Below are positions 57,646 to 64,000 of a stretch of DNA of 64,000 bases, piece by piece. Source of the DNA: Euphorbia lathyris (lineage: Eukaryota; Streptophyta; Magnoliopsida; Malpighiales; Euphorbiaceae); assembly GCF_963576675.1 (NCBI RefSeq), contig NC_088913.1, forward strand, positions 18,178,001 through 18,242,000. Reading direction: 5' to 3'. The notes under the pieces are model-generated. The model did not search any database. It was not told the origin of the DNA and saw only the letters and a list, made by a program, of their open reading frames with translations. The stretch's first letter is position 1. The number at the start of each line of letters is the position of its first letter. Position numbers and translations under genes: made by a program.

Positions 57646-59279
57646 ATAGCCTTTCTTCCTCCTTCCCGCTTTCCTTTCTCTTTCAAACCCATCCCTTTCT
57701 TTCAAAAACAAAAACAGAAATAATTATAATAAATTAAATATTAATACAAAATCAAGAAAAGAAATCTGTTAATTAATATTTTAACTAAGTAATATGATTA
57801 TCGTAGGATTCATATTAGATTAGATATGTGAAGGTGGAAATTTCATTTGGTCATCAAGATTTAATTAAGCGGGCCTTAATGTATCAATAGGTATAACGTC
57901 CCAAAGATTAGTCAAAGTAATTTTATTTAATAGTTGCTTGCTTTTTAAGACTAGTCATCGTTTATTGACTTGTAAATGTTATTTTTATGGTATGTTTAGA
58001 AGGATTTGAAGCAATAGTTTAGTGGCTACACATTTTTAAAAGGAATATAAAATTATCAATAAGGGTTGGTCTACTCATAATAAATTGGTACACTGAGTAT
58101 GAGGTTGAATTGTTAAAATTAAATCCTTAGGTGTTTTGTGTATCTTTATCTAAATTTTTAGATTATAAAAAAAACATGAAGTTGTCAATTCAATTCACTA
58201 ACTCTTGGAAAATTAGTAAAATTTAGTAAAATGTCTCATTTTTATAAGAGTTGAAAGTATAATAATGGAAATGAGAAATAAAATCATTACTAAAAGGTAA
58301 CTTTCACAATATTTAATGTGTAATTCTAATTATATTAAATGTGTTATAATATAGGAAAAATAGAATAATAAAATATAATCATTTATGGGCAAAGACGGTA
58401 ATTGGCTAAGGGTGTATTGTGCTATTTTTTGGACGACAAAAAAAATGAATTGTAGAAAAAGTAAAAAAAAAAAAAAATATGGAAAAAAAGGTAAAACAAA
58501 TTATAAAATATAATAGGTTATTGGTGTTTACGTACTCTATGTGCCTTTCCCTACTCAATGTATTATCGATGGATATCTCGAATGATGAGATGTCTGCTTT
58601 AAAATGCAAGGTCCCTCGTGATGGGACGTTAATCATATGCTTTAATACGGACGAAGTGAGATGAGTAGATGGTATGTAATAGGATTAGAATTTCAGTTTG
58701 TGGAGTAAGCAAATTGTTTTTTTAAATATGTAAATGGCTCTAACCAATATGTTTGTCAAGTCATCTATCTAAGTGCCAACCCGTACTTGAAATATTTTTC
58801 AGATCTATAAATTTTTATCATCAAATGAGGTATATCATGTCCGTTCTGAACCACTTGTGCGTTGAAGATTAAATCTGCACCATGTGGCCAAAAATCTAAA
58901 GAAAGAGAGCGAAATATTGTGTTATTTTCCACAATTAGCTTGATTATGTACCTGTAATGAAGCGTGATTTTAAAAATTACATGTTACATTTAATATGTGA
59001 AGAAGTAAAACAAATACCATGTTAGTGGCAATTCTCCGATATATATGCAGTTTTTATACCAAAGTTTTCATCGATATTTTTGCACACTGCTTCTACACAT
59101 TGGACATACTCGATACCACCAACTCTACAACGGATCAATCTCTTTGATTCTTGCTTTACATGTGAATTACATATCTTTAATGGAAAACATGAAGTAATTA
59201 GTATGTAAGGAATTGTACATTTTTTTAATTAAAAAAACCATGTGGTTACACTGATTTGCAGATGAATGACTGTTTTTTT
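57646..59279. other. AT-rich sequence, no gene seen
   Basis: The start (TATAGCCTTTCTTCCTCC) continues the pre-insertion site. Short ORFs around 58406-58664 have no recognisable domain. Confidence 0.35.
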
Positions 59280-59364
59280 TTTTGTTATTAAAACGAGGAT
59301 TGCGCTTGTCGACATTTGCAAATCGAGGATTTTTTGGTTAATATTGTCAAGCGCATTGAATCGA

Positions 59365-59490
59365 CATTTTATGCCTTCTACCATTTTATGCAAATCATGG
59401 ATTTTTTGTTAGTAAAGTTTAATTCTTGAAAAATTTCTTTTTGAGATCGCCAATTCAATGCGCTGATAGAAGGCATAAAATGGTAGTACA
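59365..59490. repeat. Inverted repeat of about 20 bp with a 75-bp loop
   Basis: CATTTTATGCCTTCTACCAT (59368) is the complement of ATAGAAGGCATAAAATGGTA (59464) over about 18 bases. It may be the core of an old MITE or a chance hairpin. Confidence 0.5.
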
Positions 59491-60711
59491 GGTGAGTCAA
59501 TTGGCAGGTGTGATCAAGCCTGACTCATTAAAACATCATCGACATATGAGGAAGTTTCACTACCGATGCCTTTGAAATATCGCTGTTAACCGAGGGCGTA
59601 TCACTGAAGAGAAGGAATTAAACACTAACATGAACATCACTAAAATATTAAGTTATTCTAGGAAAAAATTTGAACAACCCTAGTAGATCTTGACCCCATT
59701 TCACGTAAGACAGAGGCCCTGCAACCGGTAGACATGATTATAACTAAGAAACGATGATTTGCGATGGGAAAGATTTACATCCATGCCAATTGTACACCAT
59801 ACCAGCATGATTGTAAAAATTCAAACGGGCAAGGCTAGTAGCAAGTCCTGTCAAAACATCAATTCATTTAAGGAAAAACAAATGTGCAATCGTGAGGCAT
59901 GACCGCTCTAAACATGAGGAACAAGGGAGCACTCACGATTGGAAAGTTTTTCAGTCGCCAACGGCCCTATTGGGTTGTAAATAGGCTACTGATCAAAATA
60001 TGCAGAAGTTGCAGTCGAAGAGTATTCACATTCATTGTGACAAATGTGCATTCTTTAATAAATCCATTGACGAGGGTAATGTTTAAAAAGTTTTGTAAGA
60101 TGATAAGAATCCGAATTCAATATTGAAGAACAAATATGAAAGAGAGAAACAAGTTTGGTGACGTAGTGAGAGTGACGTCGTTCTTGGAAAAGCGACATCG
60201 TTTAGGTATTCGTTATGAGCATAATTATGGAGCATTTACAGAACTACGCTAACAAGGGTAATTGGACAACCAAGTCTTCGATTGACAACAAAGGATGGGT
60301 GGACAGATAAAAAAATAGAAGCATTGTTGGTCCCTTGTAAGGTAATATTAGTTTCGGGGGTGAATGGAACTATTAGATAATTTTAAGCTTTTATAAATTT
60401 TTCACTTGGCTTGCACAACTTTATCAAGCACAGAGGCAAGATAATTTAAACTTAAGATTTCATATTTAATTGAACATTAGGTTCTGATTAAATTATTTTT
60501 GTCAGAATAAAAAAACTCTTGAAAAATTGTGCTTCAACAAACATGACTAGGTTAAGAAAATGAAGGACACAAACATATCCAGAAAATAAAAGGCGATAAA
60601 AGAATTAGAGGAAATGATTTGGAAGGGTTTTTTTGTGTTCGATTTTAACTTTGAAGTATAAACTTTATAATGTAGTATTTATATTCTATGCATAACATAT
60701 GGCACATCTTT
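59491..60711. other. Unassigned moderately GC sequence
   Basis: A stretch at 59640-60330 has near-genic composition and a 75-residue ORF at 59899-60126, but no motif I recognise. It may be an old gene or retroelement fragment. Confidence 0.3.
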
Positions 60712-60885
60712 TTACCATGGTTTTGAAAACTGGATCGGACTGGTCGGTTCGACCGATTCAACCGAGAACTGATCAGGCTTCCGACCCGGTTATACTATTT
60801 AGGGATCAATACTATTGACCCATTAGAATCGGAGAAAACCGGCGAATCGAAATCAACCTAGTGAACCAGTTTCACCCTAGTTTCT
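60712..60885. repeat. Dispersed plant repeat (GGTTTTGAAAACTGGATCGG type)
   Basis: GGTTTTGAAAACTGGATCGG, GGTCGGTTCGACCGATTCAA and ACCCGGTTATACTATT are characteristic of a common plant dispersed repeat built on CCGGTTCGACCGG-type palindromes. The borders are approximate. Confidence 0.5.
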
Positions 60886-61275
60886 ATTAAAAAAAATCAC
60901 ATTGATTTTATTAATTTACTAATATGAACTCCAAATTAAAAGAAAGTTTATAACCGTATGAAAACTAAATAAAGAAATTGAGCCTACGTACTTGTCACTC
61001 TCTCTTATAGTGTTTCTTACGCCATCTCGAGACCCATGACAGTAGACGTTACAATATCTCACTTGTCACTGTCCCCGATTACCTAGTTACTCTCCTCCAC
61101 TTTACATCCCCACTCTCACCCATTACATATATTCATTTTCCTCATTATATAGCTTCAAATTACACGAGTTTCCCATTACACTCTCCCCTTACACTTAAAA
61201 ATTAAATAAAAATTCACAGTATGTAAAAAAAAATTAAATAATAATTCACATTGATTTTTTTTGTGCACTAACACT

Positions 61276-61873
61276 AAGGTGTCGTTTGATAAAACTGAAA
61301 ATTAAGTGCTGGAATTATTAAATGATATAAGTGTTTGATAAATATTAAAATAAGTGTTGAACCAGTGGTCGCAGATGACTATTATTGTTTCACATATCTT
61401 CAGGGAAGGTAAGAGGGTCGCTGATGCCTTAGCTCGTTTTGGTGTTTCCTCCCCCACCATTTCTTGGTGGAATTCAGCCCCTGCATTTTGTGTTTCGTTG
61501 TTGTCTGATAATGTTTGCAACACCGGTCACTTTAGATTTCGTTAATTTTTTTTTTTTTAGTTTAATCTTTTATTCTTTATTTTTTTTATTCTTTTGCTTC
61601 CCCTCTTGTTTAACTCTATATTTTTATTTATTGATTCCTTTCGGGTTTTGCTATTTCCTGTTCCTAGGGTATCAACCTAGTTGGGATGTCAGGTTTCAGG
61701 ATAATGTATCGTCCCAATTTTTATAAAAAAAATATTAAAATAAGTGCTGAATATTAAAATATTAGTTGATAATGTTTAACTTAAAATTTTAAAATAAATA
61801 TTTTTACGTACCAAAATAAGTGATAACTTAATTGAATAATTTAAGTGGTTAATAAAAAATCATTATCAAGCAC
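61276..61873. mobile_element. MITE-like element containing a LINE insertion
   Basis: The left end GGTGTCGTTTGATAAAACTG and the right end, on the other strand (TGTGCTTGATAATGATTTTT), resemble each other and share AAGTGCTGAATATTAAAAT-type interior text. A LINE fragment at 61362-61730 interrupts it. The TSD was not resolved. Confidence 0.4.
61362..61730 (+). pseudogene. Short 5'-truncated L1-type LINE (RNase H tail)
   Basis: Starts in coding sequence for the RNase H C-terminus (VSHIFREGKRVADALARFGV, then WWNSAP) and ends TTTTTATAAAAAAA, the usual plant L1 3' tail. It is flanked by a 21-bp duplication with one mismatch (AATATTAAAATAAGTG then TTGAA / CTGAA) at 61341-61361 and 61731-61751. 369 bp, a dead-on-arrival copy. 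Confidence 0.88.
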
Positions 61874-61885
61874 AATTAAATTAAA

Positions 61886-64000
61886 CTAGTCGAAAACCCG
61901 TGCGATACACGGGGTATGAAACTTTTATATAATTTAGATAAATAACTAAATTGACATATTTACTTTTAAATAATTTTATATTATGCTATGAAAAAAATTT
62001 ATATTATGTATATTTGAAATTAATATATATATTTTTAATGATAATTCAAATTAAATTAATTTTAAAAATAATTGACTACTTTTTTTTATAGAATTTTAAC
62101 TAAAGATGAATGATTTATTTATTTTTACAAAATTCAATGATTTGTACTTTTTAGGAATTTTAATACATTTTCATATTCCAAATATTATGTGAAACAATAA
62201 TAATAAAATAGCAGATTAATTAAGAAATATATTAGAATATAATAAAAAAACCAAAAATTGAATTAAACTATAATTAAAATTGAATATTATATTTACGATA
62301 CAAAAGAATTACAATATAGGTTAAACAAAAATTGAATTAAACTACAATTAAAATTAAATATTATATCTACGATACAAAAGAATTACAATCTATGTTAAAA
62401 TGGAAGCAACATCAATATATTATTCTATAAACTATTACAATCAATACTTTTCTAATGTTGCATATGAAGAAACTTTATCAATTCAATATGTTACATATAA
62501 AAAATAAAATTCGTAAGAATTAGTCACAAATTCATCTTGATGATAATTATTTTGGTTGATGGAATTTCATGATCACCAAGTATTCGAATTCAATTATTCA
62601 TTCTGCTACAATAACCCAATATATCTAATTGAATCAGTTTAAGATGATGATTTCTCCTATTTTCATCTCGTAATATCTCATCAAGACATTCGATCAATTT
62701 GTTCTTCATTCTTTCACTATATAGAATATCAGCCATACTCGCAGATATCACTTATTTGACTTCATTAATATTTTCTAATAATTATATATTCTTGAATTTT
62801 GTAAGTAAGAAAAACAAACAAAAGAATTGAAAAAAAAATGAAGGGACAAAAAAGATAATTAGGAGAGAACCATCTTCCTCTCGGGGGTTTTTTTTTTTTT
62901 AAAATAAGAGAGAATGTTGAGACATAAGCGTATAAAGAGGAGAGTGAAAATATTTTTTGCCCATTAATTAAACATTTTATTTTTTCTTAATGAAGTATTA
63001 AGTCCATAAATTAATTTTAGTTAAATAGAATTAAATCGCAATTGTAACCACTCAGTACAAAAAAAAACGTTTTATAATTAATATGTGAAATTAATTATAT
63101 TAATTAGAATCATTATGCTCAACATTTGAGAATTTGAAGAGATTCAAATAATAATATTTTCTTAATTAATATTTTTCAATAATTTGTCCTATGATCATAT
63201 TTCATTTTCATCTGTTAAAAACTCTTGAAATACTAACAATTTTGTACGAACCATAATATAATAGTTAAAAATTATATAAGCCAATGTTGCAAACGCAATT
63301 ATCTCAATATCCATAATTAATGTACATTTTTAGGATTTTTATTTACCTTGATTTTGAATTCGTATCTAGCATAATCCACATTCTTCAAGAATAAAAATCT
63401 TATCAAGCGTATTAGACGCTTACAATCTCCTTGTCTAGAAAATTGGAAAAAAATAACTTCTTGATAATAATAATAATAATAATAATATAACATAATTTAT
63501 ATTGAAATAAACTTCATTGTAATTATAATATTCCAATATCTCTTTAGTATTTTATTTAATATGTCTCAAACTTCAATGAACAACTATCGTGTGAAACTTT
63601 ATATCTATTTGTACCAAAATGCATAAAAATAAAAAAAATACAATCCATATCAATTAGCTAAACTCAAACTAAAAAAATGAGTGGATTTCAACATGTTCCG
63701 AATTAGAAAAATTAATCTAACTTCAATTAAAACTAAAAATTGAGTTCATAAAAAACTGAAAATCTAAATTTTAGTTAGAGTTAACAATCAAAACGATAAC
63801 ACCTAGGAACATATACTAAAAAAGAATGCAAATATACAAAATCTTTATTTTAGTCATTTTAAAAAATAAATAAATAAAAAAGAAAACATGGATAAGGTAG
63901 CGAGAGGTATGGAATCTGGATAACGACAGAAATGGAATTTCATCTCTGAAAGATGAAACTATAACAACAATTGTTTAATAAAAATAAAACAACAGCACAA
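61886..64000 (-). mobile_element. Helitron copy 2, cut by the window end
   Basis: The 3' end on the minus strand shows the hairpin CCCGTG/CACGGG (loop CGATA) followed by CTAG at 61886-61889, next to an A at 61885. From here it is collinear with 1748 to about 3862 at roughly 97% identity, with one 19-bp deletion near 63337 and small indels in homopolymers. The 5' end lies beyond the window. Confidence 0.82.
62590..62736 (-). CDS. Small ORF of 48 residues in Helitron copy 2, unknown function
   Basis: Same frame as 2450-2596, beginning MADILYSERM and ending CSRMNN, with one amino-acid difference. There is no known family and no evidence of expression. Confidence 0.3.
   Translation of the reverse strand: MADILYSERMKNKLIECLDEILRDENRRNHHLKLIQLDILGYCSRMNN

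Overview
The window looks like nuclear DNA of a flowering plant, probably a eudicot. It is AT-rich, has one intron-containing plant-type enzyme gene, a plant-type tRNA-Asp gene, and a dense, nested population of plant transposable elements (Ty3/gypsy, Ty1/copia, L1-type LINE, Helitron, hAT, Mutator-like, PIF/Harbinger and CACTA pieces). I cannot name the species from sequence alone.

Only two genes look alive. One is a branched-chain amino acid aminotransferase (BCAT) on the + strand at about 39.46-43.19 kb, with nine coding exons and 349 residues. It has a TATA box, a 5'UTR intron and a poly(A) signal, and no N-terminal targeting peptide, so it is probably cytosolic. The other is a tRNA-Asp(GTC) gene in antisense orientation inside BCAT intron 3, with its own box A, box B and T-run terminator.

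Almost everything else is mobile DNA. At 0-5 kb there is a Mutator-like MITE and a complete minus-strand non-autonomous Helitron (1748-4831); a second Helitron copy begins at 61886 and runs off the window end. At 5-18 kb there is a copia-type solo LTR, LINE scraps, two inverted solo LTRs of one family with separate target duplications, and a wrecked copia gag-pol piece. At 18-25 kb lie a Harbinger MITE, a hAT element with a huge A-rich/T-rich palindrome, and a 5'-truncated LINE inside an inverted-repeat element. At 25-38 kb there are a minus-strand copia LTR with primer-binding site, further solo LTRs, several Mutator-like elements with perfect 9-bp target duplications (one carrying what looks like a captured host-gene fragment), and two CACTA termini facing each other. 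At 43-51 kb are another MITE, a solo LTR with TA...TA ends, a hAT MITE nested in a Harbinger-like MITE, and a fold-back element.

The best preserved element is a complete Ty3/gypsy retrotransposon at 50930-57640. It has two 929-bp LTRs, TSD CTTAT, a tRNA-iMet primer-binding site and a polypurine tract. Its gag-pol frame is interrupted only by two in-frame stop codons. The frame continues about 155 codons into the 3' LTR, and the LTR carries an unusual CpG-rich repeated motif. Both traits suggest a CRM-like (centromeric) chromovirus. Boundaries marked by matching target duplications are firm; family names resting on remembered motifs are less so.
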